Positions 38,245 to 48,717 of a stretch of 64,000 nucleotides of DNA are shown piece after piece (positions within the stretch are counted from its first letter, which is position 1; the number at the start of each line of letters is the position of its first letter). The stretch covers positions 1 through 64,000 of the forward strand of contig NZ_PYOM01000016.1 in assembly GCF_003026365.1 (NCBI RefSeq), read 5' to 3'. The position numbers and the translations under genes are program-made. This stretch comes from Photobacterium angustum (GTDB lineage: Bacteria > Pseudomonadota > Gammaproteobacteria > Enterobacterales > Vibrionaceae). The notes under the pieces were generated by a model, which worked only from the letters and a program-made list of their open reading frames with translations, was not told the DNA's origin and did no database searches.

Positions 38245-39366
38245 TTAGACCGCTTTTACTGCAATTTGTTCACCCGTATTTAATTTTGCTTGGGTACGCT
38301 TAGTACGGTCAATAACATCCCCTACTAACTGACCACAAGCCGCATCAATATCATCACCACGTGTCTTACGAACCGTTACTGTGAAATCGTATTCCATCAG
38401 TGTTTTCATAAAACGATCAATACGAGAATTACTTGGCTTTTTATATGGTGAGCCAGGGTACGGGTTAAACGGAATTAAGTTAATTTTTGCTGGCGTATCT
38501 TTTAATACTTTAGCTAATTGACGAGCATGCTCCATGTCATCATTAACATGATCTAACAGAACGTATTCTACCGTTACTCGACCACGGTTCGCATTCGTTG
38601 AATTCACATAACGGCGAACAACATCCAAAAATGTTTCAATATTCCAACGATCATTGATTGGCATGATCTGAGAACGCAGCTCATCCGTTGGTGCATGCAA
38701 TGAAATAGCTAAAGCAACATCAATCGTATCAATCATTTGCTCAAGGCCAGATACAACACCCGAGGTTGAAACTGTAACGCGACGCTTAGATAAACCAAAA
38801 CCTAAATCATCAAGCATAATTTCTAATGCAGGGATAAGGTTTTTCATGTTCAATAATGGCTCACCCATTCCCATCATTACGATGTTGGTGATTGGACGAC
38901 GACCCGTGTCTTTTTGAATACCAACTTCTTTTGCTGCACGCCATACCTGACCAATAATTTCAGATACACGTAAGTTACGGTTGAAGCCTTGTTGTGCTGT
39001 TGAACAGAATTTACATTCTAATGCACAGCCAACTTGTGAAGAAACACATAATGTTGCGCGATCTTCATCAGGAATATAAACAGTTTCAACATCTTGATCG
39101 CCAACACGCATGGCCCATTTAATCGTCCCGTCCGTTGAATACTGAGCTTCAGATACATGCGGCGCACGAATTTCAGCTACGCGCTTTAATTTTTCACGTA
39201 ACTTTTTATTTATATTGGTCATTTGATCGAAGTCATCACAACCGAAATGATAAATCCATTTCATGATCTGATCTGCGCGGAATGGCTTCTCATTAAGTTC
39301 TTCGGCAAAGTATTTACGCAGACCTTTGCGATCGAAATCCAGCAGATTGATTTTGACAGTTGTCAT
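38245..39366 (-). CDS. rlmN: Dual-specificity RNA methyltransferase RlmN
   Basis: Radical SAM enzyme that adds a methyl group at C2 of A2503 in 23S rRNA and A37 in some tRNAs. The 373 residues have CALECKFC as the cluster motif, a GMGEPLLN motif, and the C-terminal resolving cysteine in [11 protein letters not shown] chose the ATG at 39366, with GAGG before it and the N-terminus [15 protein letters not shown] shared with Vibrio; the earlier GTG at 39381 lies too close to that ribosome site. It heads the rlmN-pilW-rodZ-ispG run. Confidence 0.96.
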   Translation of the reverse strand: MTTVKINLLDFDRKGLRKYFAEELNEKPFRADQIMKWIYHFGCDDFDQMTNINKKLREKLKRVAEIRAPHVSEAQYSTDGTIKWAMRVGDQDVETVYIPDEDRATLCVSSQVGCALECKFCSTAQQGFNRNLRVSEIIGQVWRAAKEVGIQKDTGRRPITNIVMMGMGEPLLNMKNLIPALEIMLDDLGFGLSKRRVTVSTSGVVSGLEQMIDTIDVALAISLHAPTDELRSQIMPINDRWNIETFLDVVRRYVNSTNANRGRVTVEYVLLDHVNDDMEHARQLAKVLKDTPAKINLIPFNPYPGSPYKKPSNSRIDRFMKTLMEYDFTVTVRKTRGDDIDAACGQLVGDVIDRTKRTQAKLNTGEQIAVKAV

Positions 39367-39539
39367 CGGTTGGTGCCTCACTAAAAATGACTATTGCTGC
39401 GCCTAAATAACCAAGCTCTATCGATGGCTTAGTTATCTCGGGTTTAAGGCGCGAAATTGTACAGCCTTTATGGCATGGTTTCCACACCTAGACTCTAAGG
39501 TTATTTTAGTGTTGCCGATTTCAAAACGCCACATACAAC

Positions 39540-39563
39540 AACGGGAAGCCAATGCTTCCCGTT
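39540..39563. terminator. Hairpin after ndk
   Basis: AACGGGAAGC and GCTTCCCGTT form a perfect 10-bp stem with a CAAT loop; TTGTTGTA follows on the minus strand. Confidence 0.7.
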
Positions 39564-39636
39564 AATAATATGATTAACCTAATTTTTCAATGTGTCGCAT
39601 TAGTGCCTTTCACTGAATTCTATTAGAGTTAAACCT

Positions 39637-40068
39637 TTATTCACCTCGTGGGCAAATTTCATCTTCAGCAAAGAAATATGCAATTTCGCGAGCGGCAGAT
39701 TCTGGACTATCTGAACCATGTACCGAGTTATGACGCATACTTAATGCAAAGTCACTACGAATAGTGCCACAAGCCGCTTCTTCAGGATTAGTTTTACCCA
39801 TTAGTTCACGATAACGTGTGATAGCATTTTCACCTTCAAGTACCTGAACCATGACAGGACCAGATGTCATAAATGCCACTAAATCATCAAAGAAAGGTTT
39901 ACCTTCATGCTCAGCATAAAAACCTTGTGCTTTCGCACTGTCTAAATGCAACATTTTAGCCGCAACAATATTCAAACCCGCATTTTCAAAGCGCTGATAG
40001 ATTGCACCAATCAAATTACGTTTAACCGCATCAGGTTTTACTATTGAGAAAGTTCTTTCGATTGTCAT
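39637..40068 (-). CDS. ndk: Nucleoside diphosphate kinase
   Basis: Transfers the terminal phosphate between nucleoside triphosphates and diphosphates by way of a phospho-histidine. The 143 residues have the active-site region [12 protein letters not shown], in which the second histidine is the catalytic one, and the N-terminal [16 protein letters not shown] precedes the ATG. It follows the second pepB gene after 64 bases and may share its transcript. Confidence 0.98.
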   Translation of the reverse strand: MTIERTFSIVKPDAVKRNLIGAIYQRFENAGLNIVAAKMLHLDSAKAQGFYAEHEGKPFFDDLVAFMTSGPVMVQVLEGENAITRYRELMGKTNPEEAACGTIRSDFALSMRHNSVHGSDSPESAAREIAYFFAEDEICPRGE

Positions 40069-40132
40069 TATTATATTTTCCTTTTGAGTCTTATTGCTTT
40101 CTGCGAGCCAAAAACAAATTCATGAATTTAAG

Positions 40133-41410
40133 TTACAGCAACAAACCTGCAATATTAGCAAGACCTAACCCTGTAGCGCCAGCGGCCCAGCGAGAATCTC
40201 CGCCATCTCGGAAACATGCCGCTAAATCAAAATGAATCCAACGACTATTTTCGGTGTCAACAAAACGGGACAAAAACGCTGCTGCATTGGATGCGCCTCC
40301 CATACCACCTCCTTTTTGTACACGACTATTCGCAGTGTCAGCATAAGGTGACGGGCAATATTCTTGGTGCCATTTTTCTAACGGTAATGGCCATGCGGGC
40401 TCATTGACTAGATCGGATAACTGCTGTGCTTGTTGTAATAATGGCTTATCTAAACCAAAAATTGCATTATAGTCACTACCTACTGCAACCATTGCAGCGC
40501 CTGTTAACGTCGCTGCATCAATGATCAGTGGTGCGCCTGTCGCAGAAGCTGCAATTAAACCATCAGCTAACACTAAGCGCCCTTCAGCATCTGTGTTAAC
40601 TATTTCAACCGTAACACCATTTTTATAACTTAGCACATCACCAAGCTTATAAGCGTTACCTGATACGAGGTTTTCAGCACAGCATAGGATCAACTTCACA
40701 CGTTGACGTAGTCCTTGCTCTATCGCATAACCTAACGCCGCAGTAACCGTAGCAGCTCCCCCCATATCGCACTTCATCGCAACCATGCCTGCGCTAGGTT
40801 TTAAACTGTAACCACCTGAATCAAAGGTGATCCCTTTACCAACTAAACAAGCCGATACTGGCGCTTCAGGATCGCCAGTAGGATTGTAATCCACTTCAAG
40901 CATTACTGGAGGTCGCACACTACCGCGTCCAACATTGTATATTCCTACCCAACCATCAGCTAATAGTTCATCGCCAACAATTTGTTGTGCATGAATATTA
41001 TCACCACCGATTTTTTTTAAAAAACTGGTTGCTTCATAGGCTAGCTTTTCAGGTGACATCTCTTCCGGTGTCGCGTTAACTGTTTTACGTAGCCAGTCAG
41101 AGCAATGACGACGAGCATTTAACAGCTCTAGTTCATCTTCATCGATAGAGGCCCATTGAATTTCTACTGCTGTAATAGTTGCAGCAAAACCACAGTAAAA
41201 CGCCCATTGACGCTCATAATTCCAACCATCACCCACTAAACGTACAGCTTGTGCACCTTGTGATTGAATTTGACGACCAGCCTGCTGAATACGACGTAAT
41301 GGAAAATCACTACGATAATGAACTGTGGCGCTATCTGACTGATAGCTTAGTAGCGAATTTAATCCCCAAGGACCGTTAGATTCTTCAGTTGATAAATAAA
41401 CATTGAGCAT
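40133..41410 (-). CDS. Second PepB-like M17 aminopeptidase (tandem paralogue)
   Basis: The 425-residue protein belongs to the leucyl aminopeptidase family M17 and is closest in layout to the neighbouring PepB. All core residues are kept: [14 protein letters not shown] (Lys and Asp metal ligands), KCDMGG and [14 protein letters not shown] (Asp, Glu, catalytic Arg). The N-terminal domain is much more diverged than the catalytic half. It therefore looks like an active enzyme with a changed oligomer or substrate preference. E. coli has one pepB here. A terminator separates it from the upstream copy, and AAGGAAGA precedes its ATG. Confidence 0.87.
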   Translation of the reverse strand: MLNVYLSTEESNGPWGLNSLLSYQSDSATVHYRSDFPLRRIQQAGRQIQSQGAQAVRLVGDGWNYERQWAFYCGFAATITAVEIQWASIDEDELELLNARRHCSDWLRKTVNATPEEMSPEKLAYEATSFLKKIGGDNIHAQQIVGDELLADGWVGIYNVGRGSVRPPVMLEVDYNPTGDPEAPVSACLVGKGITFDSGGYSLKPSAGMVAMKCDMGGAATVTAALGYAIEQGLRQRVKLILCCAENLVSGNAYKLGDVLSYKNGVTVEIVNTDAEGRLVLADGLIAASATGAPLIIDAATLTGAAMVAVGSDYNAIFGLDKPLLQQAQQLSDLVNEPAWPLPLEKWHQEYCPSPYADTANSRVQKGGGMGGASNAAAFLSRFVDTENSRWIHFDLAACFRDGGDSRWAAGATGLGLANIAGLLL

Positions 41411-41443
41411 GATGAAGTCTTCCTTTCTAATTCTGATAATGCA

Positions 41444-41472
41444 AAAAGCCTTCTTATCATAAGAAGGCTTTT
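41444..41472 (-). terminator. Terminator between the two pepB genes
   Basis: AAAAGCCTTCTTA pairs with TAAGAAGGCTTTT in a near-continuous palindrome; a T run follows on the minus strand. Confidence 0.82.
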
Positions 41473-41488
41473 AATTTTGAAACGGAAC

Positions 41489-42772
41489 TTATTTAGTTAG
41501 GATGTTTGCAAGTGTTCTTACACCCATGCCGGTTGCACCGGCTGACCACTGATCATTAGCACTTTTACGGAAGGTACCGCTGGCATCAATGTGCATCCAG
41601 CCTTTTTTATAATCATCAACGAAGTAAGATAGGAATGCCGCAGCAGTACTTGCGCCAGGCATAAAATCGCCACTTGAGATATTAGCAAGATCGGCATAAT
41701 TTGATGGCAACATGTTACGATGAAGATCAGCTAGAGGTAATGGCCACATACCTTCATTTTCTTCTGCTGCTGCTGTTAATGCTGTATGAGACAATTCAGC
41801 ATCAAAGCTTAGTAACGCGTGGTAATCATTACCAAGCGCCATTTTGGCTGCGCCTGTTAATGTTGCACAATCAATCACTAATTCAGGATTTTGGCTGTTC
41901 GCGTAAATTAAGCCATCAGCCAAGACTAAACGTCCTTCCGCATCGGTATTTAAAATCTCAACGGTCTTACCGTTTTTATACTTAATAATATCACCAAGTT
42001 TTAATGCTCGACCTGAGATCATATTTTCAGCACAACATAACACCAGCTTAATACGCTTATTTAAGCCGCGCGCCATTGCTAATGCTAAACCACCTGTCGC
42101 TAATGCTGCACCACCCATATCGGCTTTCATAGCAGTCATACCTGCTGAGGGTTTTATACTGTAGCCACCGGAATCAAATGTGATCCCTTTACCAACTAAA
42201 CATGCAAAAACGGGCGCATCAGCATCACCTGTTGGATTATAATCTAAACGAAGCATCGCTGGACGATGATCGGAGCCACGACCTACAGCATGAATACCGT
42301 TCCAACCTTCATCCAATAAGTCATTACCTTTAATGATCTTATAGGTCACATGTTCTGGTGCTAACGATTTAATAAATTCACCAGCACGTGTCGCTAACTG
42401 TGACGGGCGCACAACATCTGCTGGCTGGTTAATAATTTCACGTACCCACTCAGTCGCTTTGATTCGTGCTTGTAATTCCGCTTCATCAGTCTCATTTAAC
42501 GCCGACCAAACCACACTATTGCCAGGCTTAGATGCACGATGTCCTTGGATAAATGCCCACGTTCGATCTAAATCCCAACCTTCACCTGAGAGTTCTACCT
42601 GTTTGATACCCTGCGTATCTAAACGGCGGGCTGCGCGTTGGATATTCGCAAGTTGCTCATTTTCCATTAAATGAATAACAGCACCTTCAGCATTAAAGCT
42701 AAGTAAGGCATTCATACCCCATTGTGCATTCGCTGCTTGTTGAGTGAGAGAAACAGCCATGATAGTCGACAT
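41489..42772 (-). CDS. pepB: Aminopeptidase B
   Basis: Cytosolic M17 metallo-aminopeptidase of 427 residues, the same length as E. coli PepB, used in peptide breakdown. The catalytic half shows [20 protein letters not shown] and [14 protein letters not shown]. The N-terminal half also resembles PepB ([14 protein letters not shown]), and the end [17 protein letters not shown] matches well, so I treat this copy as the orthologue. AGGAGC precedes the ATG. It follows iscX, as in E. coli, and is followed by a terminator and a paralogue. Confidence 0.94.
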   Translation of the reverse strand: MSTIMAVSLTQQAANAQWGMNALLSFNAEGAVIHLMENEQLANIQRAARRLDTQGIKQVELSGEGWDLDRTWAFIQGHRASKPGNSVVWSALNETDEAELQARIKATEWVREIINQPADVVRPSQLATRAGEFIKSLAPEHVTYKIIKGNDLLDEGWNGIHAVGRGSDHRPAMLRLDYNPTGDADAPVFACLVGKGITFDSGGYSIKPSAGMTAMKADMGGAALATGGLALAMARGLNKRIKLVLCCAENMISGRALKLGDIIKYKNGKTVEILNTDAEGRLVLADGLIYANSQNPELVIDCATLTGAAKMALGNDYHALLSFDAELSHTALTAAAEENEGMWPLPLADLHRNMLPSNYADLANISSGDFMPGASTAAAFLSYFVDDYKKGWMHIDASGTFRKSANDQWSAGATGMGVRTLANILTK

Positions 42773-42889
42773 TAAAAGCTCCTTGAATGTAGCAACTGCG
42801 CAGTGTTAAACAAATACATGCGTTATAGATAAATAGTTATGGGGGTAAAGTACGCTGATTGCAATTAGATTTAAAATATAAATCCACGA

Positions 42890-42943
42890 ATAAAAACAAA
42901 AAAAGCACCTAATTCAATTGTTTCTACAATCAATTAGATGCTT
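42890..42943 (-). terminator. Terminator after iscX
   Basis: On the minus strand AAGCATCTAATTGATTG pairs imperfectly with CAATTGAATTAGGTGCTT around 6 bases, followed by a long T run. Confidence 0.75.
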
Positions 42944-42959
42944 ACTCTATTACGAAAGT

Positions 42960-43163
42960 TTATTCTTCCGCTTCTTCAATCCAACACATTTGAATGGCTT
43001 CTAACACCCTTTCACTACAGTGAGTAGGATCATCATCAAAATCATCCAACGCCTGCACCCATTCACTAAGATCAGTAAAGCGAATTGTTTTTGGATCAAC
43101 ATCGGGATGCTGTTCACATAACTCAATAGCAATATCGAGCGAATCAATCCATTTTAAGCTCAT
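42960..43163 (-). CDS. iscX: Fe-S assembly protein IscX
   Basis: The 67-residue acidic protein binds IscS and iron and tunes cluster assembly. The family phrases DPKTIRFTDLSEW and the DDFDDDP acidic patch are clear. The ATG at 43163 has AAGGT before it. It is the last isc gene, but a hairpin with a T run lies between fdx and this gene, so part of its expression may be separate. Confidence 0.94.
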   Translation of the reverse strand: MSLKWIDSLDIAIELCEQHPDVDPKTIRFTDLSEWVQALDDFDDDPTHCSERVLEAIQMCWIEEAEE

Positions 43164-43216
43164 CAAATTACCTTCTTATATATTGATAGATAAACTAATA
43201 ATAACGCTGAGATAAA

Positions 43217-43246
43217 AAAAAAGGCTACCTAATGGTAACCTTTTTT
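43217..43246 (-). terminator. Hairpin between fdx and iscX
   Basis: AAAAAAGGCTACC pairs with GGTAACCTTTTTT with one mismatch around TAAT. A T run ends it in either direction, so iscX may depend on read-through or its own promoter. Confidence 0.75.
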
Positions 43247-43250
43247 ATAA

Positions 43251-43592
43251 TTAGTGCGCTGCCTCAGAGGCAAGATTTAGCGTATAGCGTGGAATTTCAA
43301 CCACTAAATCTTCATCAGCGACTCGAGCCTGACAACCTAGACGTGACTCAGGCTCTAGCCCCCATGCTTTATCAAGCATATCATCTTCTAGTTCATCACT
43401 TTCATTTAATGAATCAAAACCTTCACGAATCACAACGTGACACGTAGTACATGCACAAGACTTTTCACACGCATGTTCAATTCCAATACCATTACGTAGT
43501 GCAACATCAAGGACTGTTTCACCTGACTCTGCTTCTAATACTGCACCTTCAGGGCATAGCTCTTCGTGGGGAAGTACAACAATCTTAGGCAT
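43251..43592 (-). CDS. fdx: ISC-system [2Fe-2S] ferredoxin
   Basis: The 113-residue adrenodoxin-type ferredoxin supplies electrons for cluster assembly on IscU. Cluster ligands are Cys42, Cys48, Cys51 (ACEKSCACTTC) and Cys87 (RLGCQAR), identical in position to E. coli Fdx. An extra Cys46 is also present, as in E. coli. It starts two bases after the hscA stop, so the two are coupled. Confidence 0.97.
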   Translation of the reverse strand: MPKIVVLPHEELCPEGAVLEAESGETVLDVALRNGIGIEHACEKSCACTTCHVVIREGFDSLNESDELEDDMLDKAWGLEPESRLGCQARVADEDLVVEIPRYTLNLASEAAH

Positions 43593-43594
43593 GC

Positions 43595-45448
43595 TTAAAC
43601 CTCATCAATAGATTGGCCAGCCAATGCTTGACGAATAGACTTATCCATTCGACGAGAAGCAAATTCTTGGCTCGCTTTATCTGTTTTCTTAATTCCAGCT
43701 TCAATAGCGCGAGAATCTGATCCCTGACGCAATTGAACTAGTTCCATCATTACTGTTTCTAATTCGGCACGCTCTTGTGTGCTCAATAGGGTATCACCAT
43801 CAGCGGCAAGTGCTGCGATTAACCCTTCTAAAACACGATCTGCTTCCACTTGCTGTTCAGCCAATGCACGTGCATCTTTATCATCTTGTGCATAGGTCAT
43901 TGAATCACGAAGCATAGTCGCAATTTCATCTTCAGATAAGCCATAAGAAGGTTTAACTTGGATAGAGGATTGTACGCCACTGCTCTTTTCCATTGCTGTA
44001 ACTGACAATAAACCATCAGCATCAACTTGGTAAGTAACACGAATATGAGCAGCACCCGCTGCCATTGCAGGAATACCACGTAGGGTAAATCGTGCTAGTG
44101 AACGACAATCACTGACCATTTCACGCTCACCTTGTACAACGTGAACAGACATTGCCGTTTGACCATCTTTAAAAGTGGTAAACTCTTGTGCACGAGCAAC
44201 AGGAATCGTCGTATTACGAGGAATAATTTTCTCAATCATGCCTCCCATCGTTTCAATACCTAGTGAAAGTGGGATCACATCAAGCAATAACATATCGGAA
44301 TCAGGCTTATTACCCGCCAAAATATCAGCCTGAATCGCAGCACCAATCGCAACAACTTTATCAGGGTCGATAGAGGTCAACGGTGTTTTACCGAAGTAAT
44401 CACCTACCATATCACGAACTAGTGGTACACGTGTTGAACCACCAACCATTACTGTTTCAATGACTTCATCAGTAGTGATATCTGCGTCTTTTAATGCACG
44501 GCGACACGCCATCAGTGTTTTTTTCACTAATGGTTGAATAAGTGCATCGAACTGCTCACGGCTAATCTGACCCTGCCAACCTAAGACATCAAGCTCAATG
44601 CTATCAGCATCAGTCAACGCCACTTTTGCCGCTTGTGCCGTGTCTTGTAGCGCACGACGTTGCTGCGCTGTAAGCACCTCAGTGTAACCCGCTTGCTCTA
44701 AGATCCACGTTGCTAACAAGTGATCAAAGTCATCACCACCTAATGCCGAATCACCGCCCGTCGCTAATACCTCAAATACACCTTTAGAAAGACGTAAAAT
44801 AGAAATATCAAACGTACCACCACCTAAATCGTAGACCGCAATCACACCTTCTTGACCTGAATCTAAGCCATAGGCAATGGCGGCAGCTGTTGGTTCATTA
44901 AGTAAACGAAGCACATTGAGGTTAGCTAATTTCGCTGCATCTTTTGTACCCGCACGTTGCGCATCATCAAAATAAGCAGGGACCGTAATCACCACACCTT
45001 CAAGATCACCACCCAGCGTATCAACCGCACGTTGACTTAATGATTTAAGAATTTCAGCAGAGACCTGAACAGGGTTTACATTGCCACTACGCGTAATAAG
45101 CTGAGGTAATCCATTATTCGATGCTTCAAATTGGTATGGTAGTTGCGGGTAACGTTGCTCAATATCAGCCAATGAACGTCCCATTAGACGTTTAACTGAT
45201 AGAATTGTATTGGTTGGATCTTGTTGAGCGAAAACGCGGGCTGCATCACCGGTTAGGACTTCATTGTCACCGAAATGAACAACAGAAGGTAAAATCGCAC
45301 GCCCCTCTGCATCATTTAATGTTTCTGCAACGCCACTGCGAACTGCAGCAACAAGTGAATTAGTTGTACCTAGATCTATACCCACCGCCAACTTGTGTTG
45401 ATGTGGTGCAGCACTTTGACCCGGTTCAGCAATCTGTAACAGTGCCAT
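43595..45448 (-). CDS. hscA: Hsp70-type chaperone HscA
   Basis: ATP-dependent chaperone that, with HscB, releases Fe-S clusters from IscU. The 617 residues have the Hsp70 phosphate loops [10 protein letters not shown] and [12 protein letters not shown], and the peptide-binding domain with [15 protein letters not shown] chose the second ATG (45448): TAGGA is then six bases away and the N-terminus [10 protein letters not shown] matches E. coli; the ATG at 45454 abuts the ribosome site. Confidence 0.97.
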   Translation of the reverse strand: MALLQIAEPGQSAAPHQHKLAVGIDLGTTNSLVAAVRSGVAETLNDAEGRAILPSVVHFGDNEVLTGDAARVFAQQDPTNTILSVKRLMGRSLADIEQRYPQLPYQFEASNNGLPQLITRSGNVNPVQVSAEILKSLSQRAVDTLGGDLEGVVITVPAYFDDAQRAGTKDAAKLANLNVLRLLNEPTAAAIAYGLDSGQEGVIAVYDLGGGTFDISILRLSKGVFEVLATGGDSALGGDDFDHLLATWILEQAGYTEVLTAQQRRALQDTAQAAKVALTDADSIELDVLGWQGQISREQFDALIQPLVKKTLMACRRALKDADITTDEVIETVMVGGSTRVPLVRDMVGDYFGKTPLTSIDPDKVVAIGAAIQADILAGNKPDSDMLLLDVIPLSLGIETMGGMIEKIIPRNTTIPVARAQEFTTFKDGQTAMSVHVVQGEREMVSDCRSLARFTLRGIPAMAAGAAHIRVTYQVDADGLLSVTAMEKSSGVQSSIQVKPSYGLSEDEIATMLRDSMTYAQDDKDARALAEQQVEADRVLEGLIAALAADGDTLLSTQERAELETVMMELVQLRQGSDSRAIEAGIKKTDKASQEFASRRMDKSIRQALAGQSIDEV

Positions 45449-45481
45449 TGTCATTCCTATCTAAATAACGCATGTGGATGA

Positions 45482-45997
45482 TTAATCGAATAGCGACTCT
45501 TCAAGGCGCTCAACTTCATCACGCAATTTTACAATAAATTTTAATTTTCTTACGCCATCAGCCGCTTCGAGCCATTGTTCATTATTCAATAACTCAGCAA
45601 GTTGCGCCAATTGTTCTTTATACATCGCAGAAGCTTGCTGTTCAAAATCAAATAATGCACTTTCAGGATCTAATGAGTCAGGAATAGCTTCTAATGCTTC
45701 ACGCAGTTCCATTTGCTGCATTAAAAAAGCCATATCTTGCAAGGTTTTTTGTTCACCACGAATATCTTCATCACGCTCAGCCAACATGTATTCGGCACGT
45801 GATACCGGATTTTTTAGCGTTTGAAATGCATCGTTAATTTGTGCAGCTTTTTGAACTGATAACAAACGGTCACGTTCTGACGCTGTCGCATAATTATCAG
45901 GATGAAAGCGACGCTGTAGTTCTCGAAACTGACTGGCAAGAAGGCTGTTATTCAATTCAAACTGGAAAGGTAACCCGAATAATTCGAAATGATTCAT
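45482..45997 (-). CDS. hscB: J-type co-chaperone HscB
   Basis: The 171-residue protein, the same length as in E. coli, has an N-terminal J domain with His32-Pro33-Asp34 (RRFHPDNYA) and a C-terminal helical domain that binds IscU. It stimulates HscA ATPase. The ATG at 45997 gives MNHFELFGLP as in E. coli; the longer reading from 46030 runs towards iscA without family similarity. Confidence 0.96.
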   Translation of the reverse strand: MNHFELFGLPFQFELNNSLLASQFRELQRRFHPDNYATASERDRLLSVQKAAQINDAFQTLKNPVSRAEYMLAERDEDIRGEQKTLQDMAFLMQQMELREALEAIPDSLDPESALFDFEQQASAMYKEQLAQLAELLNNEQWLEAADGVRKLKFIVKLRDEVERLEESLFD

Positions 45998-46083
45998 ATT
46001 ATGACCATCAATAAAAATTAAACCTGACAACTAACTCGCCAAAGACGATTAGCAGTCAGGTTCAACTGAAACACTAAAAACGC

Positions 46084-46407
46084 TTATACGTTGAAGCTTT
46101 CGCCACAACCACATTCGCTAGACACGTTAGGGTTGTTAAATTGAAAACCTTCATTTAGGCCTTCTTTGGCAAAATCTAATTCAGTTCCATCAAGGTAAAC
46201 TAAACTTTTTGCATCAACGATAATTTTAACGCCTTTTTCATCGAAGACTTGATCCCCTTCATCGAGTTCATCTACAAACTCAAGGATATAAGCCATTCCA
46301 GAACATCCTGAAGTGCGAACACCTAGTCGTAAACCAAGGCCTTTGCCGCGATTGGCTAAAAAAGTCGATACGCGACTTGCTGCCGCTTCAGTGATAGTAA
46401 TGGCCAT
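46084..46407 (-). CDS. iscA: A-type Fe-S carrier IscA
   Basis: The 107-residue scaffold/carrier has the three conserved cysteines Cys35 (TSGCSGMAY), Cys99 and Cys101 (ECGCGESF). It passes clusters to target enzymes. It lies 18 bases after iscU in the isc operon. Confidence 0.97.
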   Translation of the reverse strand: MAITITEAAASRVSTFLANRGKGLGLRLGVRTSGCSGMAYILEFVDELDEGDQVFDEKGVKIIVDAKSLVYLDGTELDFAKEGLNEGFQFNNPNVSSECGCGESFNV

Positions 46408-46425
46408 ACAACAAACCTCAGAAAG

Positions 46426-46812
46426 TTATTTTTGCTCGTGTTTCTTTTTATAATCGCTAACTGCCGCTTTAATTGCATCTTCTGCAAGGATTGAGCAGTG
46501 AACTTTAACCGGTGGCAATTCAAGTTCTTCTGCAATTGCAGAGTTCTTGATTGATGCGGCTTCATCTAATGTTTTACCTTTAACCCACTCAGTAATAAGT
46601 GAACTAGAAGCAATTGCAGAACCACAACCGTAGGTTTTGAATTTTGCATCTTCGATAATGCCTTCTTCAGTTACTTTGATCTGAAGTTTCATTACATCGC
46701 CACATGCTGGTGCCCCCACCATGCCGCTACCTACATTTTGATCATCTTTGTCAAATGAACCCACGTTACGCGGATTTTCATAATGATCGATGACTTTTTC
46801 ACTATATGCCAT
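46426..46812 (-). CDS. iscU: Fe-S cluster scaffold IscU
   Basis: The 128-residue scaffold has cluster-ligand cysteines Cys37 (GAPACGDV), Cys63 (TYGCGSAI) and Cys106, and the HscA-recognition motif LPPVK at 99-103. It accepts sulfur from IscS. It follows iscS by 33 bases. Confidence 0.98.
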   Translation of the reverse strand: MAYSEKVIDHYENPRNVGSFDKDDQNVGSGMVGAPACGDVMKLQIKVTEEGIIEDAKFKTYGCGSAIASSSLITEWVKGKTLDEAASIKNSAIAEELELPPVKVHCSILAEDAIKAAVSDYKKKHEQK

Positions 46813-46845
46813 GATAAATTTCCTCGAAAACAGTCTAACCGCAGA

Positions 46846-48060
46846 TTAGTGGTGCGCCCACTCAACTGTGTTTAAATCAATACCTTCTTTATGCATATCC
46901 CAAAGTGGTGACATTTCACGTAGTTTATCTACGGCACCTTTAATTTGGGCTGCTGCATAATCAATTTCTTCTTCCGTCGTAAAACGACCAAATGAGAAAC
47001 GAATAGAACTATGTGCTAGCTCATCATTAAGACCTAATGCACGAAGTACATAAGAAGGCTCTAGACTTGCTGATGTACACGCTGAACCCGATGATACAGC
47101 AAGATCTTTCAATGCCATTAACAATGATTCGCCTTCAACGAAAGCAAAACTAATATTTAAGTTATGAGGTACACGTTGCTCTAAATCACCGTTAATAGAC
47201 ATTTCTTCAATGCCTTCTAAACGCATTAATAAACGGTCACGTAATTTAAGCGCGTGTTGATAATCTTGGTCCATTTCTTCTTTCGCAATACGGAATGCTT
47301 CACCCATACCTACGATTTGATGCGTTGGTAATGTACCAGAGCGGAAACCACGCTCGTGACCACCACCATGCATTTGAGCTTCTAAACGAATACGTGGTTT
47401 ACGACGAACATATAGTGCGCCAATACCTTTAGGGCCGTAAATTTTATGCGCTGAGAAAGAGATTAAATCAACCTTCATTGCTTGTACATCAATCGGTAAT
47501 TTACCTGCTGACTGTGCTGCATCCACATGGAAAACTGTTTTGTTTTCACGGCAAAGCTCACCGATTGCTGCGATATCTTGAACCACACCAATTTCATTGT
47601 TCACGTGCATAATTGAAACTAGAACTGTGTCTTCACGCATAGCATCGCGTAGCTTAGCTAAATCAATCAAACCGTTAGATTCAGGCTCAAGGTATGTTAC
47701 CTCAAAACCTTCACGCTCTAGCTGACGACATGGGTCAAGAACCGCTTTATGTTCTGTTTTACAGGTAATAACGTGCTTACCTTTTTTGCTATAAAAGTGC
47801 GCAGCACCTTTAATCGCTAGATTATCAGATTCCGTTGCACCAGAGGTAAATACAATCTCACGTGGATCGGCATTTACTAATTCAGCGATATGTTCACGAG
47901 CAGTATCTACTGCTTCTTCTGCCTGCCAACCATAACGGTGAGAGCGTGATGCTGGGTTACCGAAGTTACCTTCCGTAGTTAGGCACTGCATCATTTTCTC
48001 GGCAACGCGAGGATCTACAGGGCAAGTAGCTGAGTAATCAAAATATATTGGCAGTTTCAT
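46846..48060 (-). CDS. iscS: Cysteine desulfurase IscS
   Basis: PLP enzyme that takes sulfur from cysteine for Fe-S clusters, thiamine and tRNA thiolation. The 404 residues have the PLP lysine in [12 protein letters not shown] and the mobile-loop cysteine in [10 protein letters not shown], with the [12 protein letters not shown] block between. The ATG at 48060, after GGAGAAG, gives [12 protein letters not shown] as in E. coli. Longer readings overlap iscR out of frame. Confidence 0.98.
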   Translation of the reverse strand: MKLPIYFDYSATCPVDPRVAEKMMQCLTTEGNFGNPASRSHRYGWQAEEAVDTAREHIAELVNADPREIVFTSGATESDNLAIKGAAHFYSKKGKHVITCKTEHKAVLDPCRQLEREGFEVTYLEPESNGLIDLAKLRDAMREDTVLVSIMHVNNEIGVVQDIAAIGELCRENKTVFHVDAAQSAGKLPIDVQAMKVDLISFSAHKIYGPKGIGALYVRRKPRIRLEAQMHGGGHERGFRSGTLPTHQIVGMGEAFRIAKEEMDQDYQHALKLRDRLLMRLEGIEEMSINGDLEQRVPHNLNISFAFVEGESLLMALKDLAVSSGSACTSASLEPSYVLRALGLNDELAHSSIRFSFGRFTTEEEIDYAAAQIKGAVDKLREMSPLWDMHKEGIDLNTVEWAHH

Positions 48061-48091
48061 TTTCTTCTCCGAAAACACGAACGTCTGGTCT

Positions 48092-48607
48092 CTAGGAGCG
48101 GACATCGACACCTATTGTGGCGCTGTCGTGTGATTTTTTATGTCCAAAAGATGCTTTGCTATTTCCTTGTAGGATTTCATCCTGACGATCAGAAATGCTT
48201 TGTACATCATTATCTTTCATCAACTCACCAAGAGTGATGTTATTTAAAAAGCCGCTAATGCGCTCACTTAGGTCATGCCATAACGTATGAGTTAGACAAC
48301 GAGCACCACCTTGGCAGTCCCCTTTCCCATGACACTTGGTTGCATCAACTGATTCATCAACTGCTGCGATAACCATACCGACAGCAATATCTGAAGCTTC
48401 TTCGCCTAAACGGTAACCACCGCCAGGACCACGTACACTAGTTACTAGCCCTGCTTTGCGAAGACGCGAAAATAATTGTTCTAAGTAAGACAGCGATATT
48501 CCTTGGCGCTCTGAAATATCTGCCAATGGAACCGGTCCATTATGCGAGTGTAATGCAACATCTAACATTGCTGTTACCGCGTATCTTCCCTTTGAAGTCA
48601 ACTTCAT
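48092..48607 (-). CDS. iscR: Fe-S-sensing regulator IscR
   Basis: Rrf2-family repressor/activator of 171 residues that binds a [2Fe-2S] cluster. The N-terminal winged helix begins [16 protein letters not shown]. Cluster ligands are Cys92, Cys98, Cys104 and His107 ([17 protein letters not shown]). When it holds a cluster it represses the isc operon. Two type 1 binding sites lie just upstream, as expected for autoregulation. Confidence 0.98.
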   Translation of the reverse strand: MKLTSKGRYAVTAMLDVALHSHNGPVPLADISERQGISLSYLEQLFSRLRKAGLVTSVRGPGGGYRLGEEASDIAVGMVIAAVDESVDATKCHGKGDCQGGARCLTHTLWHDLSERISGFLNNITLGELMKDNDVQSISDRQDEILQGNSKASFGHKKSHDSATIGVDVRS

Positions 48608-48646
48608 AACACTGCTACCTGCTTGAATATTTTAAGCAAGCATCTC

Positions 48647-48671
48647 ATACCATACTAAATTGGTCAAGTAT
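48647..48671 (-). promoter_or_regulatory. IscR type 1 binding site, proximal
   Basis: Read on the minus strand this 25-base element matches 22 of 25 positions of the type 1 consensus as I recall it. It includes TTGACC, the likely -35 hexamer of iscR, and lies 40 bases before the iscR start. Confidence 0.72.
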
Positions 48672-48696
48672 TTACCTGACTGTTCTAGTGGGGTAT
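48672..48696 (-). promoter_or_regulatory. IscR type 1 binding site, distal
   Basis: The adjoining 25 bases also match 22 of 25 positions. The two sites abut without a gap, the same tandem layout known upstream of E. coli iscR. Confidence 0.7.
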
Positions 48697-48717
48697 TAGT
48701 CCTTTAGGGTTATGTGG

